From: Candidatus Omnitrophota bacterium | GTDB taxonomy: Bacteria > Omnitrophota > Gorgyraeia > JABMSB01 | Length of the DNA: 42,683 nucleotides | Reading direction: 5' to 3' | NCBI GenBank assembly: GCA_013202205.1 | Contig: JABMSB010000006.1 | Coordinates: 1-42,683 of the forward strand | Shown here: positions 8,399-17,763 of the stretch, one piece after another | Numbering within the stretch: the stretch's first letter is position 1 | How the letters are laid out: every line of letters starts with the position of its first letter | Position numbers and translations under genes: made by a program | The notes under the pieces: model-generated | The model's input: only the letters and a program-made list of their open reading frames with translations | Databases searched by the model: none | What the model was told of the DNA's origin: nothing

Positions 8399-9719
8399 CT
8401 ACAAGGTCATATTCGAGCGTATCGGTTATTTTGACCGGTACGAAATCGCCGGACCTTAGCTGTTTCTTGCTATTTACGTAGACCGTTCCGTCTACCTCGG
8501 GCGCATCGGCCTGGGTTCTTCCGAGAATAAATGGACTATTCTTTTCTCTCTTCTCGTCTATTAGAACCTCTATCGTCTTCCCTAGAAATTGGTTATTATT
8601 TTCTACTGATATATCCTGCTGAAGCCGCATCAGCTCATCGAATCGTTCCTTTTTTACCTTTTCGCTGACCTGTTTTGGAAATTTATATGCCGGGCTCCCT
8701 TCTTCGCGCGAATAGGTAAATATTCCCATCCTCTCAAACTTCATATCGCTGACGAAATTACGCAACTCTTCGAATTCTTTGTCCGTCTCACCGGGAAATC
8801 CCACAATAAATGTCGTCCTTATTGAAAGTTCGGGAATGGCCTTGCGAACTTTCTTAATAAGCACCTCGATATCTTTTCTTGCTACCTTGCGCTTCATGCG
8901 CTTGAGGACTGTATCGCTTATGTGCTGAAAGGGTATATCGAGATATTTGCAAATAACCTCTTCATTGGCCACGAGATCTATCAGGCCGTCTTCATAGTGT
9001 GCGGGGTGTGTGTATAAGAGGCGTATCCAGGGTGTGCTTTTAAGTTTTACAAGACGTTTCAGCAGAGTCGTAAGTTCAGGATTACCAGACCTGTCAACTC
9101 CATAATTTGTTATGTCCTGCCCGATAAGATTTATTTCGGACAGCTTCCGAGATTCAGCAGCCATCTCGACTTCCCTGACGACCGAATCTATGGGCCTTGA
9201 ACGCAGTTTACCCCGCAATTTGGGGATTACGCAATAAGAGCAGTTGTTGCTGCACCCTTCTGAAAGTTTTACATAGATATAATGTGGTGGTGTAAGGCTA
9301 ATGCGTGGTGAGGTATCGCTATAAAGGTATTCGGGGGTCCGCGATATGATCTTGGCGCGCTTGCCTTTGAGGATCTTCTTTATCAGCTCGGGTATCTTTT
9401 CGACATCCCCCACACCCAGGAAACCATCCACCGCCTTTAGCGTTCCATTCAACTCGCTTCTGTAGCGCTGGGGCAGACAGCCGGCTACCACTATAGCTTT
9501 GAGATCTCCTCTTTTTTTGAGCTCCTCTGCCTCGAGGATGATTTCAATAGACTCTTCCTTCGCATCCTTTATGAATGAGCATGTATTGATGAGCGCAATA
9601 TCACAACCTTCGACACCTTCAGATACAGAGAATCCATCGTTACGAAGAAGTCCCATCATAACTTCTGTATCAACCTGATTCCTCGGACAACCTAAGCTTA
9701 TAATACCTATCTTGGTCAT
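8373..9719 (-). CDS. rimO: Ribosomal protein S12 methylthiotransferase RimO
   Basis: This radical SAM enzyme methylthiolates a conserved Asp of ribosomal protein S12. The N-terminal UPF0004 domain supplies the second [4Fe-4S] cluster through Cys in LGCPRNQ, NTCSFI and AGCLPQ. The radical SAM cluster motif is CSNNCSYC near residue 157, and a TRAM domain closes the C-terminus (ISVENNNQFLGKTIEVL...). The opening IISLGCPRNQVDTE and the overall length of 448 aa point to RimO rather than MiaB. A nested hairpin lies just before the start codon. Confidence 0.95.
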   Translation of the reverse strand: MTKIGIISLGCPRNQVDTEVMMGLLRNDGFSVSEGVEGCDIALINTCSFIKDAKEESIEIILEAEELKKRGDLKAIVVAGCLPQRYRSELNGTLKAVDGFLGVGDVEKIPELIKKILKGKRAKIISRTPEYLYSDTSPRISLTPPHYIYVKLSEGCSNNCSYCVIPKLRGKLRSRPIDSVVREVEMAAESRKLSEINLIGQDITNYGVDRSGNPELTTLLKRLVKLKSTPWIRLLYTHPAHYEDGLIDLVANEEVICKYLDIPFQHISDTVLKRMKRKVARKDIEVLIKKVRKAIPELSIRTTFIVGFPGETDKEFEELRNFVSDMKFERMGIFTYSREEGSPAYKFPKQVSEKVKKERFDELMRLQQDISVENNNQFLGKTIEVLIDEKREKNSPFILGRTQADAPEVDGTVYVNSKKQLRSGDFVPVKITDTLEYDLVGELYEPGK

Positions 9720-9727
9720 TATAAAAC

Positions 9728-9774
9728 GAGGACGCAGTATTCAGCAGATCATCTGATGCTGAAATCACGTCCTC
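9728..9774 (-). repeat. Nested hairpin between rodZ and rimO
   Basis: The outer arms GAGGACG / CGTCCTC enclose the inner arms TTCAGCA / TGCTGAA. On the minus strand the structure is followed by GTTTTAT and then directly by the rimO start. It could be a weak attenuator, an RNA-processing site or a stabilising stem. The T tract is too short to call it a terminator with confidence. Confidence 0.55.
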
Positions 9775-9789
9775 CTCCTCTTGAAATGG

Positions 9790-10611
9790 CTATTCTTTTA
9801 TCTTCATCCCTTTTCGGGTAATTACTATATTCTTTACAACACCCTTCCCCGGCGAACCTAGTGATGTGCCGTTTAGTACGAGCTCCATCTTGTCGGCCTT
9901 ACCTGTCCACAGGGTTATCTCATCATTCGCCTTCCAGGCCTCTACACTACCCTTGGGCAGGACATTACGAAATATGATCTTATCATCCGACTTCACCTGC
10001 AGCCAAACATCATCGAATGTCTTGACTATCAGCGTCAAGGGATCGTTCTTTGGTATGGAGATTTCCGGAGCCACGACCGGGGCAACCTTTGCCATCCTCG
10101 TTTTAGTCACGGGTGCTTCTGTCTTTACCGGTTCGGCCTTCTTCTTAGAGATGATGAGCTTCTCTTTACTCTCTTTGTCAATCTTTAGCGCTATGGCCTT
10201 CGCCCTTCTCTCCCTGGTAATGGTTGCTATCTTTTTTACGCCAACAACAGATCCGCTTATAACAAGAACCAGAAATAGCACCACCGCCGCTGCCGCAATA
10301 GGCACCCTAAACTGTTTTAGTTTAAGCGCCCAATCTATTCTTTCTTCTTTCTTTATGACTATGACCGGCTCGCTCTGTTTAGGGCCTTTCTTTTCGTAAT
10401 CCTTAAGGAGTTTCTCTGTGTCTAACCCCAAAAATTCACTGTATCTTTTTAAAAAACTCTTTGCATATACCGGGCTCATCTCCGCATCCATCTTGTTCGA
10501 TTCCAGGGTCTCCAGTACGTGGTGATGGATATGCGTTGTCCGCTGCACCTCTTCGATAGATAATCCCTTGCCCTTCCTGGCCTTCCTCAGCCTCTCACCG
10601 ATATTCTCCAT
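9790..10611 (-). CDS. rodZ: RodZ-like helix-turn-helix membrane protein
   Basis: This 273-aa protein has the RodZ layout. A cytoplasmic Xre-type HTH spans residues 1-65 (IGERLRKARKGKGLSIEEV) and a basic linker follows. A single membrane helix lies near 101-125 (VPIAAAAVVLFLVLVISGSVVGV). After a Lys/Ala/Val-rich linker comes a periplasmic DUF4115-like beta domain (about 190-265). RodZ links MreB filaments to the wall-synthesis machinery. The neighbours ftsK and uppP fit an envelope and division role. Family assignment is firm; MreB binding is inferred from the family. Confidence 0.85.
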   Translation of the reverse strand: MENIGERLRKARKGKGLSIEEVQRTTHIHHHVLETLESNKMDAEMSPVYAKSFLKRYSEFLGLDTEKLLKDYEKKGPKQSEPVIVIKKEERIDWALKLKQFRVPIAAAAVVLFLVLVISGSVVGVKKIATITRERRAKAIALKIDKESKEKLIISKKKAEPVKTEAPVTKTRMAKVAPVVAPEISIPKNDPLTLIVKTFDDVWLQVKSDDKIIFRNVLPKGSVEAWKANDEITLWTGKADKMELVLNGTSLGSPGKGVVKNIVITRKGMKIKE

Positions 10612-10654
10612 AACAGCTTCTCCTTAAAACTGATTTTCGTGATCGCCCTTGAGA

Positions 10655-12922
10655 TTATACCTGATTCGTCTCTTCCGTCACCCCAACGTTATCATTATCT
10701 ATATTTTCCGTATCGATAAGGATGTCTCTCGGTTTTGATCCTTGATACGGTCCGACTATGCCCTCATCCTCCATCATGTCTATAATCCTTGCCGCGCGTG
10801 TATAGCCTAACCCCAGCCTCCTCTGAAGCATCGAAACAGAGGCCTGCTTTGTCTGCAATATTACACGGACTGCCTCTTCATAGACTTCATCCTTTTCGAA
10901 TTGTTTAAATGCGCCTTTCTTGGTCTGGGACTGGAGTATCTCTTCATTGTAATCTGAACTCTGTTGCGCCTTTATAAACTCCACGACACGCTCAAGCTCT
11001 TTATCGGATATCAAAGCGCCCTGCGCGCGGATCGGTTTTGAATTACCCGGCTCCATAAATAAGAGGTCACCCTTACCCAATAATTTATCCGCGCCGTTCA
11101 TGTCGAGCACTGTGCGCGAATCTACCTTCGAGGCAACTTTAAATGATATGCGCGAAGGGAAGTTGGCTTTAATTACACCTGTTATTACGTCGACCGATGG
11201 GCGCTGCGTGGCCAGGACAAGGTGTATCCCTACCGCTCTCGACAATTGCGCAAGCCGTGTTATGGCATTCTCTATCTCCTGCTGTGCAACCACCATCAGA
11301 TCGGCAAGCTCATCTATGATCACTACTATATAAGGCATCTTCTCGGCAAGCTGTTCTTCCTCCCCTACCATAATGGTCTTGAGATCTTTTGCCTTTATCT
11401 TTTCGTTATATGAATCTATATTGCGTGCTGCAACCGCTGCCAATGCCTTGTAGCGTCTCTCCATTTCGTTAACTACCCAATCGAGGGCAGCTGAGACTTT
11501 CTTTGCTTCGGTAACTACGGGGCATAGCAGGTGCGGCAGCCCATTGAATAGCGCCAACTCTACCATCTTTGGATCGACCATAAGGAACTTCACCTCATCA
11601 GGCCTTGCAGTAAAGAGCATAGACGTGATGAGCGCATTTACACAGACCGTCTTCCCTGATCCGGTAGCGCCGGCTATCAAAAGGTGCGGCATATCCCCTA
11701 AATCAGCTATTATGGGTGCGCCCGAGATCTCCTTACCTATTATGATCTTCAGCTTAGACGTTTCTGACTTATAATCATTCGTCTCCAGAATCTCTCTGAT
11801 ATAGACGAATACGCTTGTGCTGTTTGGTATCTCAACACCTACGGTACCCTTGCCAGGTAAGGGTGCTACTATCCTCACGCTCTGGGCCTTCATGGCAAGC
11901 GATATATCATCGCTCAATGATGAGATTCGGTTTACCTTGACACCCGGGGCGGGTTCAAGCTCATAGCGTGTTATGACAGGGCCCCTATTAACCCTGACGA
12001 CGCGCACCTCGATACCAAAGTCCATAAGGGTCTCTTCGAGTATGCGTGAATTGATCTTTAAATTGTCTTCTATCTTCCTCTCTTCAAAAGGCGGCGGTGA
12101 ATCGAGAAGATCAATTGTCGGCAGCTTATAGTCATCCATCGATCTTGGTTCCTTCTTCACCTTCGATACGGCTGCCGTACGCCCTGTCTTCGGCTTCTCG
12201 ACCCTTTTGCTTATCTTCGGGATATTAATCTTTACTTCAGGTTCCGATCGAACCTCTTTCTGGTTTATAATAAAATCCGGTTGTTCCGCCTCTCGTCTAA
12301 CCTTTAAGGAGGCGCCTCGTTGCGCCGTAGCGGTCCTGCGCCTTGATATATTCAGGGTGGGCTTTGGAATCCTCAGCCTTGGCAGGCGGATCTTTCCCTT
12401 AAAGACCTTAAGCAAAAGTGTGAAGAAATCCCATACCAGAAATTCTGTGGCAAGAAGGAGTGATAGAGACAAGACGGTTATCAATATCACATGGGTACCA
12501 ACATTATTGAAATACCCGAGCAGGAATCTCGATGAAATATATCCGATAAATCCACCGCTTGCGAATTTTGCATCCGGGGACCCTCCGGTATTTATATAAA
12601 GAAGTGAAGATGCTGCTGCAAAGAGGAGTGCTACCCCCACGACCTTGACGTATAATTTCTGGATATTGCCACTCGTCAAACGACTGATCGCCCACAAGAA
12701 CGTTAATAACGGAATGAGATATGCGGCACGGCCGACACCCTTAAAGAGTATGTCAGAGGACCATGCGCCGATCGTTCCGATGAGATTTTCAGGCCTGATA
12801 TTATTTGGGTAGGCATTGATCGATAGATCCGCGGGATTGTATGAAATGAGACTTAAGAAGACAAATACGCTTAAGGCGATGAAGACTATCGCCCAGATCT
12901 TACGTTTATGAGTTTCCTCCAT
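10655..12922 (-). CDS. ftsK: DNA translocase FtsK/SpoIIIE
   Basis: This 755-aa septal DNA pump moves chromosome termini during division. Four hydrophobic segments cover about residues 10-165, followed by a short basic linker. The alpha/beta motor follows, with Walker A GATGSGKT near residue 417 and Walker B YIVVIIDELADLM near 531. The C-terminal gamma winged helix (about 675-730: VSMLQRRLGLGYTRAARIID) reads KOPS-like polar DNA motifs. The linker is short compared with E. coli FtsK, as in SpoIIIE-type proteins. A XerD-type recombinase, its usual partner, lies in the same window. Confidence 0.96.
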   Translation of the reverse strand: MEETHKRKIWAIVFIALSVFVFLSLISYNPADLSINAYPNNIRPENLIGTIGAWSSDILFKGVGRAAYLIPLLTFLWAISRLTSGNIQKLYVKVVGVALLFAAASSLLYINTGGSPDAKFASGGFIGYISSRFLLGYFNNVGTHVILITVLSLSLLLATEFLVWDFFTLLLKVFKGKIRLPRLRIPKPTLNISRRRTATAQRGASLKVRREAEQPDFIINQKEVRSEPEVKINIPKISKRVEKPKTGRTAAVSKVKKEPRSMDDYKLPTIDLLDSPPPFEERKIEDNLKINSRILEETLMDFGIEVRVVRVNRGPVITRYELEPAPGVKVNRISSLSDDISLAMKAQSVRIVAPLPGKGTVGVEIPNSTSVFVYIREILETNDYKSETSKLKIIIGKEISGAPIIADLGDMPHLLIAGATGSGKTVCVNALITSMLFTARPDEVKFLMVDPKMVELALFNGLPHLLCPVVTEAKKVSAALDWVVNEMERRYKALAAVAARNIDSYNEKIKAKDLKTIMVGEEEQLAEKMPYIVVIIDELADLMVVAQQEIENAITRLAQLSRAVGIHLVLATQRPSVDVITGVIKANFPSRISFKVASKVDSRTVLDMNGADKLLGKGDLLFMEPGNSKPIRAQGALISDKELERVVEFIKAQQSSDYNEEILQSQTKKGAFKQFEKDEVYEEAVRVILQTKQASVSMLQRRLGLGYTRAARIIDMMEDEGIVGPYQGSKPRDILIDTENIDNDNVGVTEETNQV

Positions 12923-12926
12923 TACA

Positions 12927-13697
12927 TCACCCCGCTAAAATTGCTATTAGACCAATGACAAAACACCATATGGAGAAGAGATGCAGTCGTGCGCGCTTGA
13001 GCGTTTCCCGCAATATCTTAAGCGCCAGAATACCGGTAATACAAGCTGCTGCCATGCCGATCAGATATATAATAATGTCTGCGGGGATAAGACTGAGACC
13101 CCCAACATCCTTGATCTTAAAGATAAGTGCGCCCAGGATAGCCGGCGCGGATAATAGGAATGAAAATTTGAATGCCTCCTCCGGCTTGATTCCTAAAAGT
13201 AACCCTGTCGATATTGTCGATCCGCTGCGTGAGATGCCCGGTATTATAGCAGCTGCCTGGGATATTCCTACCAGAAGCACCTTCTTAATGTTCCATTGCG
13301 AAGCTCGGGGCTCGGGGTTCGGAGTTCGGAGGCGTCTGCTCCCAAGTAAAAGCCAAAAACCTGTTACGAGCAACATGAAACCCACTACGCGGACCTGGGT
13401 GAATAATCCCTCGAACCAATCGCTGAACAAAAATCCTATAATCGCAGTAGGTACAGAAGCTATGACAATAAATAGTAGTGATCGCCTCTCACTGCTAAAT
13501 AGGGCTATGATATCCTTGCGGAAAAATATCAATACAGCAACAAGTGTTCCTACATGCAGGAGTATATCAAAAAAAATCTGTGGCTCACGATAACCGAAAA
13601 AATGATGGAGCATAACCAGGTGGCCGGAACTCGATACCGGCAGAAATTCTGTTGCCCCCTGCACTATACCCGATATAAGAGCGTGGATTATATTCAT
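12927..13697 (-). CDS. uppP: Undecaprenyl-diphosphatase UppP (BacA)
   Basis: This 256-aa polytopic membrane enzyme removes a phosphate from undecaprenyl pyrophosphate, recycling the lipid carrier for peptidoglycan and surface polymers. Both family signatures are present: QGATEFLPVSSSGHL at the N-terminus and PGISRSGSTISTG in the middle. Between them a hydrophilic loop (RRLRTPNPEPRASQ) is encoded by a short degenerate tandem repeat described separately. The gene ends 4 bp before ftsK and follows dut. Confidence 0.95.
   Translation of the reverse strand: MNIIHALISGIVQGATEFLPVSSSGHLVMLHHFFGYREPQIFFDILLHVGTLVAVLIFFRKDIIALFSSERRSLLFIVIASVPTAIIGFLFSDWFEGLFTQVRVVGFMLLVTGFWLLLGSRRLRTPNPEPRASQWNIKKVLLVGISQAAAIIPGISRSGSTISTGLLLGIKPEEAFKFSFLLSAPAILGALIFKIKDVGGLSLIPADIIIYLIGMAAACITGILALKILRETLKRARLHLFSIWCFVIGLIAILAG
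13307..13334. repeat. Degenerate CGGGG/TCGG tandem repeat inside uppP
   Basis: The plus strand reads CTCGGGGCTCGGGGTTCGGAGTTCGG, a string of about 7-bp CTCGGGG-like units. It is in frame and encodes the polar loop RTPNPEPRA of UppP. Its base composition differs from the surrounding gene. It may be a small dispersed repeat that expanded in a tolerant loop. Confidence 0.55.
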
Positions 13698-13710
13698 CTA
13701 ATAAGCGTGC

Positions 13711-14160
13711 TCATATGCCGCTGTGGCCAAAACCGCCTGAGGAACGGACCGTCTCCTCCAACTCACCCACCTCTTCCCATCTGGCCCTGGTCACCTCTTT
13801 TATGACCATCTGGGCTATGCGCTCTCCGCGCTTCACCACAAACGGATCTTTTCCATGATTTATCAATATGATACTCAAGAGCCCTCTGTAATCAGAATCT
13901 ATCGTCCCGGGAGAATTGACCAGGCTTATGCCGTGTTTCAGTGCCAGGCCGCTACGGGGTCGTATCTCGGCTTCGTACCCTCGGGGTACGGCTATATAAA
14001 GGCCTGTCGATATAAGCTGTATGCTTCCTGTCTCAAGGACTACTTCACCCTCGACATCGGCATAAAGATCCATCCCGCTCGATCCATCTGTAGCATACCG
14101 GGGTAACGACAGATCCTCACACCCACTCTTGCGCTTGACTTTTATATCTATTGTATTCAC
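13711..14160 (-). CDS. dut: dUTP diphosphatase
   Basis: This 149-aa trimeric-type dUTPase hydrolyses dUTP to dUMP and pyrophosphate. The family motifs are visible in order: [37 protein letters not shown] and the C-terminal Arg/Phe arm [10 protein letters not shown]. Length is normal. The start is GTG at 14160, nine bases after the pnp stop, so it is translated in the pnp operon. Confidence 0.95.
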   Translation of the reverse strand: MNTIDIKVKRKSGCEDLSLPRYATDGSSGMDLYADVEGEVVLETGSIQLISTGLYIAVPRGYEAEIRPRSGLALKHGISLVNSPGTIDSDYRGLLSIILINHGKDPFVVKRGERIAQMVIKEVTRARWEEVGELEETVRSSGGFGHSGI

Positions 14161-14169
14161 TTAGATCTC

Positions 14170-16341
14170 TTACCTGCGGGGCCCGCGAGAGGGCCTGCCG
14201 CCTCCTCGCCCCTTATCGCCGCCGAAATCTCTCTTGGGCGCGCGTGGTGGTGCATCCGGCAGGAGTACAGCCCTTCTACTCAAGTTACGGCGACCCTGTG
14301 AATCTATCTCAACAAGCTTCACCTCAAGCTCGTCACCAACCTTAACAACATCATCTACATTCTTTACAAAATCGGCTGCAAGTTCAGAGACGTGGACCAA
14401 CCCTTCCTTGCCGGGTAATATCTCGACAAATGCGCCGAAATTCATGACTTTGGTAACCCTGCCCTTGTATATCTTGCCGACCTCGGCCTCCTTTATCATT
14501 CCATTCACCATGGCAATAGCCTTGTCCGATCCCTCTTTGCCAACAGAGGCAATCATGACAGTACCATCATCTTCTATATCAATGGTAGCCCCTGTCTCGC
14601 TGATAATCTTCCGTATCATCTTACCTCCCGGGCCGATGACTTCACCTATCTTATCAAGTGGTATCTTAAGGAGTGTGATCCGAGGTGCATAGGCGGAGAG
14701 CTCTGCTCTTGGTTCGGGTATGCACGCAATTATCTTATCGAGTATAACCATACGCGCATCCTTTGCCTGGCTCAATACCTTCTTAACAAGATCCTTTGAG
14801 ATACCGTCTATCTTGAGATCCATCTGTACAGCGGTGATACCGGCCTTCGTACCTGCAACCTTAAAATCCATATCGCCGAAATGGTCCTCAGCGCCTGCTA
14901 TATCTGTAAGAATTATCTCTTTCGTGCCTTCTTTGACAAGGCCCATCGCTATGCCGCTCACAGGCGCACTTATGGGAACACCCGCATCCATCAATGCGAG
15001 GGTACCGCCGCAGACTGTGGCCATGCTCGATGAACCGTTCGATTCGAGTATTTCAGAGACCATGCGTATGGTATAGGGGAACTTCTCCTTAGGCGGCAGG
15101 ACCGCTGCAAGAGCCCTCTCTGCCAATGCGCCGTGGCCTATTTCGCGCCTTCCGGGGCCTCTTACCGGCTTTACTTCGCCGACACTAAATGGTGGGAAGT
15201 TATAGTGGAGCATGAAACTCTTGTAGGTCTTTCCTTCGAGCGCGTCTATCATCCTCTCATCGACGCTTGTGCCAAGTGTCGTGGTCGAGAGGGATTGCGT
15301 CTGGCCTCTTGTAAAGAGGCCTGATCCATGCGTCCGTGGGAGTAGGCCTGCTTCGCAGGTGATTTCTCTTATCTCGGTACGTTTGCGTCCATCCGTCCGT
15401 TTTTCACTCTCAACTATATATCCGCGTATTACCTCCTTTTCCACCTTATGGAGGGCCCTCTTAACATCCGAATCGGCAATGGAGGCTTCCTCAGAGACAA
15501 ACTTCTCTATCAGCTCTTTGGTTAATAGCTCAAGGGCTTCTTCGCGCTGCTCTTTAAGGGGTGCGGCAACATTCTTTTTTAACTGATCGATCGATGCCTT
15601 CTTCACTTTATCATAAAGATCTTTATCTACTCCTTTTATCACCGGGGTGAATTTCTCTTTGCCGTGGCTTGAGGCCAGCTTCTTCTGTATATCGAGTATC
15701 TGAACGGCATATTCATATCCAAAATCTATCGCCTTCGTTATCTCCTCTTCTGAGATCTCCTTCGATCCTGACTCGAGCATAACTATGCCATTCTTCGTTA
15801 CGGCCATTATCAGATCGAGCTCGCTGAGCTCAAGCTCCTGGAATGTGGGATTTAAGATAAACCTATCTGCTACCTTTCCCACCCTGACAGAACCGACAGG
15901 CCCGTCAAATGGAATACTCGATATGGTGAGCGCGCAAGATGCGCCTATCATGGCAAGTACATCAGAATCGTTCTCTCCGTCGTATGAGAGGACCAGCGCC
16001 ATCACCTGGACTTCGTTGCGCATCCCATCGGGAAAGAGCGGCCTTATGGGACGGTCTATCAGTCGCGAGGTCAATATCTCCTTCTCCGACGGCCTACCCT
16101 CACGCTTGAAGAACCCTCCCGGTATCTTCCCGGCAGCATAGGTCTTCTCCTGGTATTCTACAAAGAGTGGAAAGAAATCCATCCCTTCCCTTGGCTTTTT
16201 TGATGGAACGGCCGTTACCAATACCACGGTGCCGCCGAGCTGGACCGTTATCGCCGCATCGGCCTGCTTGGCCATCTTACCCGTCTCTATGATCAATTCT
16301 TTATCGCCTAACTTGGCAACTATCTTATTCTTATCTGACAT
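14170..16341 (-). CDS. pnp: Polyribonucleotide nucleotidyltransferase (PNPase)
   Basis: This 723-aa phosphorolytic 3'-5' exoribonuclease is the core of RNA decay. It has two RNase PH domains (about 1-140 and 310-540) separated by a helical domain. A KH domain (IGEVIGPGGKMIRKIISE) and an S1 domain (GRVTKVMNFGAFVEILPGKEG) follow. The tail is unusually Gly/Arg-rich (GGDKGRGGGRPSRGPRR) and may add RNA binding. It follows rpsO, the common bacterial order. Confidence 0.97.
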   Translation of the reverse strand: MSDKNKIVAKLGDKELIIETGKMAKQADAAITVQLGGTVVLVTAVPSKKPREGMDFFPLFVEYQEKTYAAGKIPGGFFKREGRPSEKEILTSRLIDRPIRPLFPDGMRNEVQVMALVLSYDGENDSDVLAMIGASCALTISSIPFDGPVGSVRVGKVADRFILNPTFQELELSELDLIMAVTKNGIVMLESGSKEISEEEITKAIDFGYEYAVQILDIQKKLASSHGKEKFTPVIKGVDKDLYDKVKKASIDQLKKNVAAPLKEQREEALELLTKELIEKFVSEEASIADSDVKRALHKVEKEVIRGYIVESEKRTDGRKRTEIREITCEAGLLPRTHGSGLFTRGQTQSLSTTTLGTSVDERMIDALEGKTYKSFMLHYNFPPFSVGEVKPVRGPGRREIGHGALAERALAAVLPPKEKFPYTIRMVSEILESNGSSSMATVCGGTLALMDAGVPISAPVSGIAMGLVKEGTKEIILTDIAGAEDHFGDMDFKVAGTKAGITAVQMDLKIDGISKDLVKKVLSQAKDARMVILDKIIACIPEPRAELSAYAPRITLLKIPLDKIGEVIGPGGKMIRKIISETGATIDIEDDGTVMIASVGKEGSDKAIAMVNGMIKEAEVGKIYKGRVTKVMNFGAFVEILPGKEGLVHVSELAADFVKNVDDVVKVGDELEVKLVEIDSQGRRNLSRRAVLLPDAPPRAPKRDFGGDKGRGGGRPSRGPRR

Positions 16342-16388
16342 GTTTTTTCCTTAATTTTAGTTTTCGTGTGAATATATCTATGAACGCC

Positions 16389-16658
16389 TTACTTGCGCAG
16401 ATCCAACTTACTCAGAAGGGCCTTATATTCATCGGCGTTCTTTCTCTTCAGATAGTCTAATAACCTACGGCGCTGGCTTACCAGGCGCAAGAGACCCATC
16501 CGTGAATGATGGTCCTTCTTGTGCTTTTTGAAGTGCCCCGTTAAACTGTTTATCCTCTCTGTGCAAAGCGCTATCTGGACAGCCGGTGAGCCGGTATCCT
16601 TTGCGTGGTGCTTAAAACCTGTTATTAATTCCGCCTTCTTATCCTTCGTGATAGACAA
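16389..16658 (-). CDS. rpsO: 30S ribosomal protein S15
   Basis: This 89-aa protein has the full S15 sequence pattern ([46 protein letters not shown]). The start is TTG at 16658, chosen because AAGGAG lies about 10 nt upstream and the reading [12 protein letters not shown] matches family starts. It sits just before pnp and has its own promoter. The leader of about 100 nt could host S15 autoregulation, but I cannot show a pseudoknot. Confidence 0.96.
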   Translation of the reverse strand: MSITKDKKAELITGFKHHAKDTGSPAVQIALCTERINSLTGHFKKHKKDHHSRMGLLRLVSQRRRLLDYLKRKNADEYKALLSKLDLRK

Positions 16659-16772
16659 AGCTGCTTTCTCCTTTCCGATCGTTATTTTACTACCTTATTA
16701 CCTACCTGTTAATTGATGCCTTCTCTCATTGACTGCCCTAACAACCAATACAGCACTGCTTTAAGGAAATGT

Positions 16773-16801
16773 ATATTACCATAATATTAGGGTATTGTAA
16801 A
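16773..16801 (-). promoter_or_regulatory. Promoter upstream of rpsO-pnp
   Basis: The minus strand has TTTACA (16801-16796), a 17-bp spacer and TAATAT (16778-16773). It lies in the 169-bp gap between ribF and rpsO, so rpsO-pnp and the genes after it can be transcribed independently of ribF. Confidence 0.65.
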
Positions 16802-16827
16802 GTATTAAGATATAATATTGCTATAAG

Positions 16828-17763
16828 CTATAAGGCAAGTATCTTCTTGGCCTTAACCTCATCCTTCCTTATCTGCTGAATAAGCCCCTTCTCACTGCTA
16901 AAGGCGCGCTCAGACCTTATTCGCCTCTTGAAACTTATCTCTAAGTCTTTTCCATATATGTGCTTACGGAACCCAAAGAGGTGCACCTCTATGCGTGGAT
17001 CGACCACCTTGCCCTTTGTGAATGTAGGCCTAAACCCTATATTCAGTATCCCGCCATACCACCTGCGCCCTATCCTGGTCCTTACAACATAGACTCCGCT
17101 TGGCGGCAGGGCTTCATGGTGCGGGTCAATATTCGCGGTGGGGTACCCCAATACCCTGCCGGCTAACCCTGAGCCGGTCGTTACAGTGCCAAGGATTGAG
17201 ACCGGACGGCCCAACATAGCCGCTGCTTGATGGAGTTTTCCCTTTAAGATAAGCGATCTTATGCGGGTACTGCTGACTACTTTACCCCTTAATGTGACCG
17301 GCTGAATAACTGCAAGATCAAATCCAAACTTGCGGCATATCTTCTTTAAATAAGATGTATCCCCTGACCTGCCCCTGCCAAATGAAAAACCATTGCCAAC
17401 GATAACAGCCTTAGCGCCTATGCGTCCAACGAGAATTCTCTTAATAAAACCGTCGGGCGAATAGCGGGATAGGGCTTCGGTAAAATTAGCAACTATGGCG
17501 ATATCGGCTCCTATCTCCTTGATCAACCTCAACCTATGCTCAAGCGATATGAGTCTGGGGGGCGGCACTTTGGGATGTATAACTTTTAGCGGGTGTGGGT
17601 CAAAGGTTAAGACAGTTGCTTTGCCGCCGATCTTGCGAGACCTTCGCAGCAACTCTTCTATTATTCTCCGGTGGCCTATGTGGACTCCATCGAAGATGCC
17701 TATCGCAACTATGGCTTTCTTAATCGGCCGCTTTATCTTGTTTAAACCTCTGATTATTATCAT
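16828..17763 (-). CDS. ribF: Bifunctional riboflavin kinase / FAD synthetase
   Basis: This 311-aa enzyme converts riboflavin to FMN and FMN to FAD. The N-terminal nucleotidyltransferase half has GIFDGVHIGHRRII and GNGFSFGRGRSGD. The C-terminal flavokinase half has GRVLGYPTANI and PPSGVYVV. Length is typical. It overlaps truB by 4 bp, the usual truB-ribF coupling. Confidence 0.96.
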   Translation of the reverse strand: MIIIRGLNKIKRPIKKAIVAIGIFDGVHIGHRRIIEELLRRSRKIGGKATVLTFDPHPLKVIHPKVPPPRLISLEHRLRLIKEIGADIAIVANFTEALSRYSPDGFIKRILVGRIGAKAVIVGNGFSFGRGRSGDTSYLKKICRKFGFDLAVIQPVTLRGKVVSSTRIRSLILKGKLHQAAAMLGRPVSILGTVTTGSGLAGRVLGYPTANIDPHHEALPPSGVYVVRTRIGRRWYGGILNIGFRPTFTKGKVVDPRIEVHLFGFRKHIYGKDLEISFKRRIRSERAFSSEKGLIQQIRKDEVKAKKILAL

